In this document: positions 1-13,437 of the stretch, one piece after another
Position numbering within the stretch: the stretch's first letter is position 1
How the letters are laid out: each line of letters starts with the position of its first letter
NCBI RefSeq assembly: GCF_020882245.1
Contig: NC_083598.1
Coordinates: forward strand, 33,393,858 to 33,457,857
DNA from: Rhopalosiphum padi
Lineage: Eukaryota; Arthropoda; Insecta; Hemiptera; Aphididae
Length of the DNA stretch: 64,000 nt
Direction: 5' to 3'
Made by a program: the position numbers and the translations under genes
Notes under the pieces: generated by a model
The model's input: the letters and a program-made list of their open reading frames with translations, nothing else
The model's database searches: none
What the model was told of the DNA's origin: nothing

Positions 1-3000
1 TACTATTATTAAGATATCGATATGTGTGGTAGCCCGAAGCGAGCCGTAGCCGCAAGAGACGGTACATAGGAGAATATTGTAACAATGATATTAATATTAT
101 GATTACTAATTGTTATGCCGTGGTCGGGCGCCGGTGGTAAGGCCGATACACTGTTTTTATGCCGTAAGGCTTTTCTTTGTTTTTACCTTAACATATGATT
201 TTCACCAATTAAAATAATATTATAATAAAATAATCTGTGTTGCCATGTTGTTTTATTAAAATCCAGAGTACTCTGACTTTGGTCTCGGGCTCTGGTTGAC
301 GACTCTACAAATTTGACCGGTTGTCACATAACACTCCATAGAACCTGGTACTTTGGTTATGCGAGATAAGGTTTGTCTATTTTATACTTTTCCTTAGTAC
401 AAACATGCAAAATGCTCATAATAGAGATCTACTAATTTACAATAAAAAAGTGGGGTTTTCATTTGAAAAATATAAGTTTGTACCTATCTCTATACATTAT
501 ATTTCTTAAGTATAGTTCAAAAACTTTCGAGGTATTAAAATATGGTCTTTAGGTATATTCAAAAAATCAGATTTTAAATAACTGCATTATTAAATTAAAA
601 ACTGGGGGTATATTATTTTTACAGTTTTAAAAACTATAAATTAGTTTGTTTCTACCTAACGTTGGTAATTAATTATAGTCTGTGATTATGTATACCTCGT
701 AATAATTTCCACTATACATACTACTAATTAATACTGTCTGGCATTTCAAAAACAGAAATTTCATGTTAAATCCTAAAAATAAATAATTATTATTTTCCAT
801 TTTTGTTTTCAAATACATTACATAATGTAAATATACAAATGTACAATCAGAAATGTAATTTTTTATAACCTTTGAAAACAAAATCAACGCTATACCGCTA
901 TTCTGCTTGATTTAGGAAATAGTTTAATTTTTTTGACCAGATATTCTGTTCTGAGGTAATATTTATCAGAATCGCGAACTACTGCAGAGATGCAGAACCG
1001 CCGTTCGTCATTAATAATATGACCTAATCATTTTTTAAATTCTACTCATCTACTTAGATGTTGATATTTAAATTAATTATTTATTCATATGAGAGGAGCC
1101 ATGTATTTACTGTTTGCATATACTGTTATTGCATTGATCAACGAAAAAGTAGTGAAGCTGCAGTTCGTGGCCTGTAATTTCGCAATTATTAAAATGCAGC
1201 TGTTTTATACTAATTTAACTTTTCAAATTCACGCGAAGTCATGGTACTTTATTTCTTTTATCAATTCCAGTTAAACGCAATTTATTCTTATTATTAAATA
1301 ACAAAAAAGTGTGACGTCATTTATACGAAAATGTTTGTACATCTCCAGAAAAAAAAAATGTAAAACGTAATAATTTAAAAAATAACTATACGAAAAGGGG
1401 TCAACTCGAGATTTATGGAGGAACCCAAATGACATTAGTCCTTTGGAAAAACCGTGCGTTGCATGTGCACACGAATAATCTATACCTATTTTGTAATTAC
1501 TAATATTTTTTTTATTTTTGCTTTCTGTTTTCATTCCCTCCTCACTCGATGTTGTTAGACGGTTCTTAATTTTTACTCGTACACAATATGCATAATATTA
1601 TACTCGCAGTTCACCTGTGTCGCGTGATTTCCCGAAATAAAATAGTCGAGCTTAGACTTTTTGCGTTTCGCGCTTTTTAATATTTTCTCTTTGGAACTAC
1701 AATTAACCGTATCTGCAGCAGCTGTCTTGTGATATTACAATTTCTACTCCAGTTTACTACAGCAGTATTGTACGTTGTTGTGTACCTACTTACCATTATA
1801 AAAAAAATAATTACTTTTGAATTTATTAAAAAATGCGAGTACCTATGATATATCGTATATAGTATAATATATTATTATATAATATTGCACATTTGATATG
1901 AAACGATTCGCGTATTTTTTTGTTTTATAGCGCGCATTTAGCAATATTTTATTATATCGTGTATATGCGAAAAGTTTTGAAAACCGATTTTATTATTTAT
2001 ATTTTATTATCGCGGAGACATGGCGCATACATTTTTGATTACCCGCGACTGCGTGTCGGATAAACGAGATACTATTAAACAGCAACACATTTTGCACGTT
2101 CTCTTCCGGTTTAATATTATAAATGGTTTTACCACGCACAATATAACGCGCATACGTATATGATATGCATGTATATACGTTACTAAAATGTCATTATCAA
2201 ACGCTAAACGATTATATTATTCAAACGTAAAAGTCCAATTTAATAAACGGAAAACTGCTGCGGTGGCAACCCGAAGCCTGCCGTGCTCTGCGGTTTCGTT
2301 GAGTAAAATAAAATAATTACGATCACGATAATCATATATATTATGAGATGCGCCTAAATAAACGTACGCTTACCGGACAAAGTGTATAGGTACACGCTGA
2401 CGACGAACGTTCGTGCCACCGATGATCGTTTAACGGCAATATTATAGACGGCATACCGTCAATGAGAGATCCAGTGGCGTCAAATTCATAAGTATTTCCT
2501 GTTAACCTGTTCAATATTTTCAATTGTCTATACATATTATATAATGACTATAATGTACTTACAAGCTGTATTATTATAATGTTTCCGGTTTTGTCTTCCA
2601 CATATTGAATAAGTTACCAAACATTAAAATTAAAAACAAAGGCTCCGATTGATACATGTAGTACTTCTACTTTAATTATTCATATTAAAAAATTCCAAAT
2701 TTAACACGGATAAACATTTATTATATTTAATATTCACAACAACAGCGATCAAATAATATAATTTTTTTTTCAAACACTAGATTTAATTAGGATTAAATCA
2801 AGCTTAAAGAATCCGTTCTTGTATCATCTAATTATAAATAACTCCAGTTCCAGAGAGTCATCCATAAATAAATAAAATCGATTCGCGTTCAAAACAAAAA
2901 TTCAAAAAAACGGTTCTCCGTTTGAATTAATTTCATATCTACTGCAGAGTGTATTGGTAGATATCAGATTGTGGAATTATGATGCCCAAAACGTAAAATG

Positions 3001-5902
3001 TATTTATTAAACAATAATTTTTAATATGTTGTATAAATTTATCAATATACTATCAAATAAGCATAAAGCCAGAGCGACTCAAAATATTTCTAATAAATAT
3101 TATGACTAAAGTAAGAATAAAGTATTATGTCAATGTCAAACATTAAAAAAAGTTCTGTAAAATGAATTTGTAAAAATATTATTTTAAATTCAATTTCAGG
3201 CTAGATTGAACGGCTCGGCAATGACGTAAAATAATAGGCATAAAAACTGTTGATGCAGTTTTGAGTGTATATTGCAAAAATGAAAGAAGAGTCGATTTTA
3301 TTTAGTGAAATATAAACATTTAAATTTTAATTAATAAAATACATATATAAAAAATAAATGCGTTTAATCAATATTCTTTTAAATATAAATAATGTCTTTG
3401 AAATATGTACCTATTCATTTTCAGGACACCCTGTCAATCCACCAATGGTATGCAATGCATGTATCATATTATTATTTTATTACAATAGTCAATAACGTTA
3501 CGCAACAACATACAATTTCCGAAACGTAGAAGCCTAACAATAACTTGTGATTGAAACACTCTAAATAATAATACACAATATTATTACCTATATCTATTTA
3601 ATCGATCATTTAATCTTTTTTAAAACGCATGACGTTTATATATAAGTAATTATGTCCGAAAAGTTTTTTTATATAAGTACTGAAGAAGTGATCAAGAACA
3701 AACTTTAAAATACTTTTACGTTATACAGTTTTCGAAAACGTTTTTCTTCTGATTTGAATCTTTCGTTATAATTTTATAGTCAGATAATTGTCGTCTCGGG
3801 TATGAGGCTAGAATAATTATTGTAAACAATATTATTAAATATATGACGGTTATTTTTGCTTAAGAAAAATGAATATTATTTTTTCTTACTATAGCAATGA
3901 ACAGAAAAGTTTTATCTGTGATTTTTGCGCGCATCGTTTGTTTTTAAGTGATATTTACATTTCTAAGTATTTTATTCTTGGATGGTTTTACACAGGGCTT
4001 AAAAATTACCTTTTGAAAGTTTTAATATTTTTTTCTGCATTTTATTTTTTAATTTCGTGCACGATTTCATAACGTCCAAAAGAAAATCAAATGAGACATG
4101 AGAAAATTAATAATTATTGATTGTTTTTTTTTTTTAAATTCAAAAATTTGTTTCAATATTATTATCGTATTATCTTATAAATATTTAAAGATATACGCCT
4201 TAAACTACAATTTTACTTATAATGACAACGTAAAAAATATTGTGTGTTTATTATGTTACTAAATAATAATAACTTTTTAATTATTTTAATATTTTAATTT
4301 TTAATTAAAAGTGGTTATTTCAATAAAATGATAAAATACTTGGTTATATGACATTAATATAGTCATACGAGTTTTATAGCTATATTATATCAATACTTGT
4401 GACCAACAAAACAAATTATATTTGAACTATACCATTTGGTTGTTATTAATATACATTTAATAACTGAAACTAAATTATAAAAGCAATTATAATCTCAATT
4501 GTTTTTGTTTGAATAATATCAATAATATTCTAGGGGCTTACTTATTTAAATTTAAATTAGGTACCTATTATTATTTTTTTCCAATTAGCATTTTTAATTT
4601 GTTGATATTAATGGCTCAAGTAGGATTATCAATTATTTTGGATGTCTAGATTTAAATAAAATATTGATTTAAGGAATGATAATACATAATAAGCTACGTT
4701 TTTTTTTTATCCATAAAATAATAAGAAAAAAACATTTTAAAGTTCTATTAGTAATTGAAACTTGGCATGCGTCTTTTTAAAAATACAATACTTGACATAT
4801 TTTATAGAGTTACATCGTAAAGGCAAATTTCGTTTCTTTGGACTAAAAAATTTCTGTGAACATTTTAATCACGAAATATATCGTGCGACATGTCTACTGT
4901 ATATTTTAATAGTCAATCATAATACTTATAGCTTTATACGCCTTTAAATGTATTGGATAAGAGCAGGTGTCGTTAGAAGTAAATAATGAGATACTCTGAA
5001 AATTGTTGAAAAATCTGCTTGTTTTAAATTTAAATGCTATCAAATAATAGATACCTATATAATTACTATAGAAGTATGCATTTTCTATATTAAATTTATA
5101 AAATAACTACAACGAAAACAGTAACACGTGTTCAGTACGTGGTGTAAATATGTAATTGATTTCTGCCCTAAAAATAAAAGAGTTTTAAGTCTAAAAATTA
5201 TAAGAATCAAAGTTTTTGTTCATTTATATTAGAATTTTTAAGACAAAATAAGTTTTGCTTGTCTATTAATATATAAAATACTAAGAAGGTACAATCTATA
5301 ATATCATATAAAATAAATATTTAGGAATTTAAACTTACTATAGTTAATTAGAACCTTTTCGAATTAAATATACGATTTAGCAAGAAAAGGTTTAGTTTAA
5401 TAATAATAGAAAAATATTTAGAATATAAACTTTCTATAATGTAATGGTATATCTTAAATGGTAAAATATATAATTAATAATTATATTATTGATATATAAT
5501 ATTTTTATATAAATGTCAGTGTTTTATGATCATATATCATAATAAATTAATTTTTTAAATATATTCCTTTCTGTACAACGTTTAGGCATTTTTTGATAGA
5601 AATTAGTGGATATTTAAATTATAAATTAAAATCAATTATTTAAAAACAAACAAAAAAAAAAAAAATCGCAGGTTGAATATTAAATCACTCTCACCACGAA
5701 CAATGTATAATCGATGTATACAAAAGAACCCTATTTCACTTTAAGTCACCATAATTATACGTGTACATAAGTGCTTGGCACGAGTTTTTCTTTCTGGAAC
5801 GACCCAGCGAATGACAGTGTGCGTCAAAAAAGAAAAAAAAAATCACAGTATACGTACGCGATCATATCAACACACAGCAGTATTATAATGAAAACAACTC
5901 AC
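1..5902. other. AT-rich flank, no gene recognised
   Basis: Mostly anonymous AT-rich DNA. Positions 31-160 and 260-370 are richer in GC than the rest and may be remnants of a mobile element or of an exon. Position 266-277 is a perfect 12-bp palindrome (cagagtactctg). Short open frames here lack splice context or a recognisable product. Confidence -1.
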
Positions 5903-6060
5903 AGCAGTGCGGCGTACACGCAACATCTTGGTTTCAGGCACGGCGGAGTGCGGTCAGTTTCATGTTTCGACAGCGATATGTACTCGGAACCCGATACTGG
6001 TGTGACGTCATCGGTATTGGTCAACGGCGTGCTTTCGGTTGCCATCGTCGGTGTGATGCT
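5903..6060 (-). CDS. candidate first coding exon of an unidentified gene
   Basis: Seen: a 158-nt segment with a strong acceptor (tttttttccttcgcag before 6060) and a consensus donor gtgagt after 5903. It is clearly richer in GC than its surroundings. An ATG at 6045 opens 47 codons plus two bases (phase 2). The peptide starts MATESTPLTNTDD, is rich in Ser/Thr and acidic residues, and ends CLKPRCCVYAAL. A basic, cysteine-containing segment leading into hydrophobic residues is what the start of a signal-anchor (type II) membrane segment looks like, but that is inference. The frame is also open upstream to the acceptor, so the exon could be internal. I found no convincing next exon between 1 and 5902; it may lie beyond the window. 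Protein family not recognised. Confidence -1.
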
Positions 6061-7599
6061 CTGCGAAGGAAAAAAAAACAATATAATAATATGTATTGAT
6101 TTATAAAATGTCAATGTTAATATTATACATTATGATATTATTATGTAACGGGGTGATTGCTCTATAGTATATGATGTTGAATCTTTTAGGTAAAATAATT
6201 GAAAAATAATTTAATTTTGATCAAACGCGTGTCATCGATTAAATCATGACATCCGTCGAAAGCGGCACGTAAATTCGTCAAAATATCTGAAAGATTCAGA
6301 GGCGGATTTCAATGAAAACATCTAACGACTCTCTAACAATTTTAAAACCCATAAACAGACGGGTAAACTGAAAAAATAACAAATTCTATTATTATGATAT
6401 AAAGTGCAGTACTGCAGTCATATAATTTGTATTACATTATATTTTGTCCGCGATTACTACACTTAACGAATTAAATTTTGCTCATCTCACAATGAATTCG
6501 TTATCTGGGCATGACCTTTGATTAACGTCTTACTTGGTATCAAAATATACGCGAGAAATTCGTATTCTTAAATGATCAGTTAAGTCTTCACTGCTCTCTC
6601 TTAACCCTCAATCACGCAAAATGACCTACAAATTAATAATCTATAAACTTTAAACCTAACCAACTTGGACACACGTAATCCTATTATAGGGCTCTGCAAA
6701 AATCTCAAACACCATCTGTATTCAACGTTTCCAATCCAAAACCTTTCCAACCTTTCTCCAAATCAACCTTTTACATTTCAAATCAGTCCTTACATAAATG
6801 ATCTTTCCATCTTTCTTGTTCACGATGTAGCTAAAATATTTTACATAAGATTGAATTTAAATATTCACAACCAAATAAATCCCACATTCAAAGGACTAGT
6901 GTCAATAAATATTCGTAGTAATTCTTGTAGAAGGTAAAAAAAAGCGGTTGTTTTTAACATTGTAATAAATAATCATTCTAAAAATTCGATTGATTTAATT
7001 TAGTCTAACTTACATTGTCACTTTTAACAACTGTCAAAGTACTTTCACCGGAAAGTCAATATAATGGATTAGGAAGTAAACAAACATTTGTCCGACGCTA
7101 TTACAAGATCAGATAAATGGACAAAATATTTAATTTATGCTCTGCTATTATATTCCTATCCTATTCCAAAAATATTATAGTTAATTTTTTTTAAATTATA
7201 TTATGTTTGAATATATTGGAAATATTGTCCTTATAATCGTGCTGCAGGTATGAGAATAAAAGTACTAGAAGCAATATTTTAAAAAGCTTTTCTGGTTATG
7301 TAATAGTTATTGATTTATAAATAATTAAAACGCCACATGGATAATATAAACCATTAACAAACAAAACAAACCGATGTATAAAAATAAATATTATCCTTTT
7401 GAAAATTTTAAATAAATATGTTTCATAAAATAAGTTTTAAAACTCCATATAATTTCCAAAATAATTCAATACGGGTTTAAAGTTAAAAAAATAATTGTAC
7501 GTATTCTAACTGACACACGTATATTTTAGGTACACAGAATCGATTTTATAGCTAATAAATAAGTTTTGTGTAAGACTGATAGTTAAAAAAAAAACAATA

Positions 7600-8600
7600 A
7601 TTCAAATGTTTACAGCTACGTCTCAGGATTGAATCCATTACATCGTTCGCGACATAACATTATACTGTGCAATGCACGAATTTTAATATTGTTTGCGAGT
7701 CGCAAGTAGTGGCGAAAACTATATAATATTAGGTACATTAATACTATATAATCGGACTGCATGTGCGACGATTCGCAGTGGGCGCAATGTCGGAGAAGTG
7801 CGCGTGTTTGCGTAAAAAATAAGGGTGCAAAACGGCGCGGATCGATACAATTAAAGCGTTATATACGTATAAACAACGCAGGAGAACTTAACGAATCGAC
7901 AACACGGCTATTAATACGCACGGCAGGTAGGTACGAAATAATATTAACAGTACATAATATTACAATAACACCGTCGCCGGCTTAAGCACATATTTATATT
8001 GTTAAACACTACGCATATATATATATATACTTCGGTGTGGACCGGTGTTGCCCTTTCCTCTAAACGCGTACACGATATACGTACATATTATATTATATTA
8101 ATACCGTGTAGTGGATTGTATACCTAGCCACTATGTACCGCGGTTACCAACGTTTAATAATAAAATATGTATACGCTGCGGTTTAATACGCCGCGTTAAA
8201 TTTAGGGTCGGCGTTACAAACCATCGGGCGTGGGTGGGGGGGGGGGGTGGACGCGGGGTGGACTCGGGGATGTCTGTGTTGTGGGGGTGTGCGAGGAGCT
8301 GGTGGTTTTTCGGTCATGTTGTGGGGGTGGGCGGATTGTCGGTGTAGGGTTGGCGTGGCGTCTTAATATGCTATATTAGCGAATATAGGGGCTTCTTGAC
8401 AAACATTAATTTGACGCCCGGCAGCTGCTGCCGGTGTGCTGCTGCGCTACTGCAGTGGAGGTGTGCACGTCGTGTTTGTATAAGCGTTAGCGATATAACG
8501 ACGCCTACATACACGCGTTTGTGTTATCTTAATCGACTTTATATTATTAAGTAACGGTCCGACTCGTGCGTTAGTTCGACGACGATTTTCCTCCGATTCC
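7600..8600. promoter_or_regulatory. CpG-rich stretch, possible promoter
   Basis: CpG density and GC content are much higher here than in the surrounding 10 kb, with many cgcg and tcgc words. It lies about 1.5-2.5 kb upstream of the minus-strand exon candidate at 5903-6060, so it could hold that gene's promoter. I cannot fix a start site or first exon. Confidence -1.
8225..8345 (+). other. G-run cluster with G-quadruplex potential
   Basis: A run of twelve or more G at about 8235-8247, followed by further runs of three to five G (gggg, ggggg, gggtgggcgg) within 100 nt on the plus strand. The spacing fits intramolecular quadruplex formation. The open frame across it (8111-8347) is low complexity and probably not a gene. 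Confidence -1.
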
Positions 8601-11037
8601 GCATAAATCGCGACAGTAATGATATTTGATTATAATAGTAAAACTCCCGATACTTAACTAGTTTATCGAAATCAAAAAAATCATTAAAGAAAAACTTACA
8701 AGTGCCTTATTTTCGAATTACAAAACCGTAACGCTGTGTCTATGTATTAGGTTGGATATTATGTCACAGTGTTTAGTGCATTTTGCGAGTATTCGATATA
8801 ATAAACGTGCGATGGTATGCAATCACAATAAAATTATCGATCGCGGTAAAATATTAAATAATGAATGTTACGCACAAATTATAGATTATATTATATTATT
8901 ATAGATTACCTTAGCCAGGCCTCGTCACCAGATTAAAGTGATAGATCAAAGTAGATGTAGGACGATTGTGTATTGTTGAAAATTAAATTGCAGGTTTTTT
9001 ACGACGTCCAGATTTCCCAGTTTCTTCAATTTCTAAAAATTGAAAATAATTTAGATTTCATTGGAACTAAGCACGGTGACAACGATAAAAGTATATAATA
9101 ATATACATTAGACAATAATATGTAAATAGCAAATATAAAAAAAAAAATAATTATAGCTAGTGAATTTTAATTAACTGTTACTATAACATAATAGGTATGG
9201 ACATTAGCTAGGTGCGGTCTTATAGCGACCGCAGCGACGACCGTGACCACAGCGACAACCTGTATGATTTTAATCTCATAGTACACTTGCAAGATTTTGC
9301 GGGGTAGTTACAATAAACGGAATACGGAAATATCCGAATCCAAAACGATCGTTTATAAGCTGGGTTGTACATTTGTAGGAAATGACATTTTTTTTTGGTG
9401 ATACTGAAATGTAGGTTAGGTAAGTAAATAATTTGAATTATGTAACGATAAATCCATTTATGAAACTTTTATTTTGCACTTTTTTTGCCTTTTTAGGTCA
9501 TATTTACCTTTTTTAGTTAATTTTCCGGTGTTTTTAATTAAATTCCGTCAATTAAAATCTTTGAAAACCTTTTAAAAAAATTTTGAAAAAAATGTTTCAG
9601 GTGAATAGCATTTATTATAGAACCAATCAACTTCAAAATCAAAATTAAAATTAAGACAACTATTTTATAATTTTTTTTTTTTTGTTAAATAAATACATTT
9701 TTATGCATACAATATACTAATATCAATATAAATATAAAAATTAAATTAAAAACCATTTTAAGTGTATTTTATACTATAATTCTTGACATTTTAAAAACAT
9801 ATTTTATTGCATTTTTTGACATTTTAAATGCATTTTTTTTAGGTTTTTTAGTGCATTAAATTCACTATTCACATCCCTATTTACAAGTTTCTAGAACTTG
9901 TCGCTTTGACTGTGACATGTAAACGGTAAACGAGTATACGACCGAACTTACTTGGAAAACAAAAAACGCACTTTATTATGTGGAGTATAACCGCCACCGT
10001 TTAGAATATACGATATACTGAACCAGGATTCGACTAGTCGGTGGAAACGTGATTGGAGCTGCGGTGACTAATACCGTAGGAAACCTTTCAAATCTATGTT
10101 CCCCTCGATAACACTTCCTCACACTCTTGGATATTTTCCCCGACTACGGAATAAAATGGAGTGACAAAAATAAGACGATAATCGAAAAGAATACTATGAG
10201 AATGCGATAAAATGCGTGACGTAATATCTACGATATAAAACGGTTACGGCGATATACCATGGTCATAGCCCATGGGAATCAATTTGTATCTGATTATATA
10301 CACAGAATAGTCAGTCTCTTATACTATTAAAATAATAATTATAAACAAGGTGATTCTTTTATTATGAACAACTTATTATTTCATTACTTTTATATAATAT
10401 TTATAGTCGAAATAAAAGAAATTTTCGAAAAAATATATATTTTTTATCGTTATAATTTTATAAGTTTTTATTTTTTTGATTGATAACATACATTTTTAAT
10501 TTCATATTCTAAAGTAGAATATTTTTCAGAATATATTGATACATAAAAATCAAAATTCGAACGATTAGTTGTTTTTGAGTTAAAACGTTATAAGCATTTA
10601 AGATTTTTGAGAACGGTGTGGAAGCGGAACGGAGATATTCCGTAAAATGTTGTTATACTACTCTGCTCACCTAAACTTTAAATACTAAAAATTCATTCGC
10701 TGTTCGTCCGATTGTTTTGTTTTGACTGTAAATTATATAAAACAAATATTTTCAAAAATCTTAATAGGTAGTTCTTGAAACGATAAGTGGTTCATCACTC
10801 CACACAATTAACACGAAAAACCACGTCTCACTCTGGATTCATTAATGCAATGGATGTATATATTTGTATACAATACTGTGTGCGCGCGCGTAAAATATTA
10901 CGTACGGAAAAATAACGAACCGGACACTGTGAAAAAGCACCGATGACTGCAGGTGTGTGACTGGTGTCTACTACGTCCTCGAATCGATACCTCAACGTCG
11001 GCCATGGATTGTAAATTTATTATAATGATTATATAGT

Positions 11038-11065
11038 GTCGTCGTCGTCGTCGTCATCGTCGTTG
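11038..11065 (+). repeat. (GTC)n microsatellite
   Basis: About nine GTC-like units with one CAT interruption, in a GC-richer pocket of the intergenic region. Confidence -1.
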
Positions 11066-11342
11066 TTCGTTACAAGAAATATTACCATTATATATATATA
11101 TTTATATATGTGTACCTACGTACGATAATATCGTCGTAATGACCCGCGAAGTCTATCATTAGTCATTACACAGGTATACTGGTGGGGGAACTCATAACTA
11201 TATATAGGTAAAAAACGTATGCAGTTCTAAAAATAGTATTTATCATACTCACAAAATGTCTACGACAAATGATCGATAAAGCATAAAGCAATCATTTAGC
11301 AGAAGACAACGAAAGTGATAATTCTTGATATTGCATTTACAA

Positions 11343-11392
11343 ATATATTTATTAGTATATTATAATATACTATATTATACTAATAAATATAT
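11343..11392. repeat. AT-rich perfect inverted repeat
   Basis: Arms 11343-11359 and 11376-11392 (17 bp) are perfect inverted copies around a 16-bp AT spacer. They could form a hairpin or cruciform. It may be chance in simple AT sequence or the core of a small MITE. Confidence -1.
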
Positions 11393-11823
11393 TATTTTTA
11401 TGATATCGTGTATTTGTGAGTGTTTGATGTGGATTTCGAATTTGTTTTACACGTTATTATTATTACTATTATCTATATATTATATAATGTCATGTTATTA
11501 TGGCTCGTTATCCCGATCGCTTTGTTTTCTCTTCGGAAGTCGTAAACAATATATATAATATATAATAATAATAATGATGAAAAAAAAAAATAGGAAGGAA
11601 AAAACGTATAGAATATTTTATGGGGTGATCAACACACGCATGTGTGTACGGAAGCTATTATAAAGTTAATGTTATTTATTACGACGTGTCATTCATTAAT
11701 AATATTTATAATAATAAAAAATGAACATCGTTTTTATACAATCGTATTTCGTCTGCAGACGTATAACCTATGTAGCATGTACCTACCTACGATTTTAATC
11801 GTATATAGAAATAATAGTAATAG

Positions 11824-11848
11824 TAATAATAATAATAATAATAATAAA
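11824..11848 (+). repeat. (AAT)n microsatellite
   Basis: About eight AAT units in non-coding DNA. Confidence -1.
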
Positions 11849-12966
11849 ATAAACTCCGTTTAAATCGATAATGCATATTATTTTTATCGTTCAAGTCTGG
11901 AATTTATTGGCCGGTACTCGCAATATGAAAATAATTTTATTCGTAAACATGCACGTGGTACTTTAGAGATGTGCGATGTACCGAAAGGCTGTTCAGAAAA
12001 TAATAAAATACATGATATTGTGTGTATTATTTTGATTATCGCAAGCAATTAAAAGCGGTCTGCAAACAGGAAATATAATTTTTGTTTTAAACGTCAGGAA
12101 TAAAAATACATACTAACCGGTTACCTCAATTGCCTACGATTCTTCTAAAAATATCATATAATAATTATTACAATGCTGTATAATTACCCACGTTTGTACG
12201 ATAGTGATTGCATCGGCTACGCGTATCGCAGTGGACTGAACAACCCTTTGGCGACACGCGCTCAGGCTTCCTGTATATTTAACATACACCCTGAAACGAC
12301 CAGTGGCATGACGTGGCTTAGTCGATGGTGTGAACGATGACTAAGACACATATTATATACCTATAGGTACTCCTGTCTCCCCTCCATAGCCATATTATAT
12401 AGTTACGTGGAGAGAGGAAGGGTGAGTAACTATATGAAAAAAACTATAACGATTTATAAACGGCGTTTATTCGAGAAAAATATTCTGTTTTGTTTCGTTA
12501 AACGATAAATTATTTGGACGAAACACGATGAATTTGGACATTTTCTCCGGTCGTTGAATGTTGCATCCAGAGTTTAAAATTAGGGGACATGCCAGCTAAC
12601 GTGTGATTTCAGACCTGTGCAACGTTTCACCGGTTTGTAATTTTATTTTTTCGATAAAACAAACATTGCACTAGTCGCACACTTCACAGACCGATATCGT
12701 ATCAACCGATGATATGTTTTTATTATTACTATCGCCATCATGGTACGGTATTATTGGGGTTCGCAACTGCTGTCGACGAACAGTCCCGTCAGCGGCTGTG
12801 GCGACTGACCGACAATAACTATATACTAGCTATATGCGCGTATTACCACCTACAAATGCCATTACGACCATTCGTCGGACGCACATTGTAATATATTGCA
12901 CAGCTGTAGTTATATTGTACGACTACGACGAGTCGACCTATCTATAAACGTATTTATATGGACTAC

Positions 12967-13437
12967 ACAGGGTGATTCGCCAAGCAAGCACACTCACATT
13001 ATATTTCAAAATGTTCTATGATTATTTAATTTTTTTTTTTTTAATCAATATTAATCTATAAGAATTTTATACATAGTTTATAAAAATGTATAAACAATGA
13101 TTTAGTATAATTTTTAATTAGCAATAAGCTAATTATAATATCTGTTTGATATTATTTTATGATGAAAAGCCATAACCCTAATATCATCTAAGCCTATCAT
13201 CACGGATTGTTATCGAACTAATTAAAAAATCTATCTTTTTAATTTGCAGCAAAAAGGAGGGGTTTTTAAATTTTAAATCAAAGATTAAATCGCCACTGGT
13301 ACTGCCACTTGCATAAATCTCAGTATTTAAAAATACGTTGTTATAGAAGATAATTTTACATTCAAAAAATTATAATTTTACTTTGTGCATTTTTAAAGGA
13401 TAAAATGAGGTAAAGCATGCTTTGTGAATCACTCTGT
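12967..13437. mobile_element. MITE with acagggtgattc termini, 471 bp
   Basis: The left end reads ACAGGGTGATTCGCCAAGC and the right end, reverse-complemented, ACAGAGTGATTCACAAAGC. About 16 of 19 positions match as terminal inverted repeats. The interior is AT-rich with no coding capacity. I see no clear target-site duplication, so the superfamily is not assigned. Confidence -1.

Larger units (their letters stand above)
6061..12966. other. intergenic region with CpG-rich stretch and microsatellites
   Basis: No coding exon is supported. About 7600-8600 is CpG-rich and may contain a promoter. About 9470-9890 is a T-rich, repeat-like block ending in attcacatccct. About 10346-10800 contains ggtgattcttttatt and may be a diverged relative of the MITE at 12967. 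12200-12340 is moderately GC-rich without a clear product. Confidence -1.

Noticed and set aside
2377..2535. Minus-strand open frame ending at a consensus donor (gtaagc), possible next exon after 5903
   Set aside because: An acceptor at about 2512 would fit the phase, but the peptide has no membrane segment or family features and the context is weak.
6665..6937. 90-codon plus-strand open frame with Pro, Asn and Phe
   Set aside because: No splice context, ribosomal start context or recognised family; could be a fragment of an inserted element.
7660..7926. Plus-strand CpG-rich segment ending in cacggcag|gtaggt, possible first exon
   Set aside because: No plus-strand coding exon found downstream in the window.
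8111..8347. 78-codon plus-strand open frame
   Set aside because: The second half is an artefact of G-rich low-complexity DNA; no conserved-looking segment.
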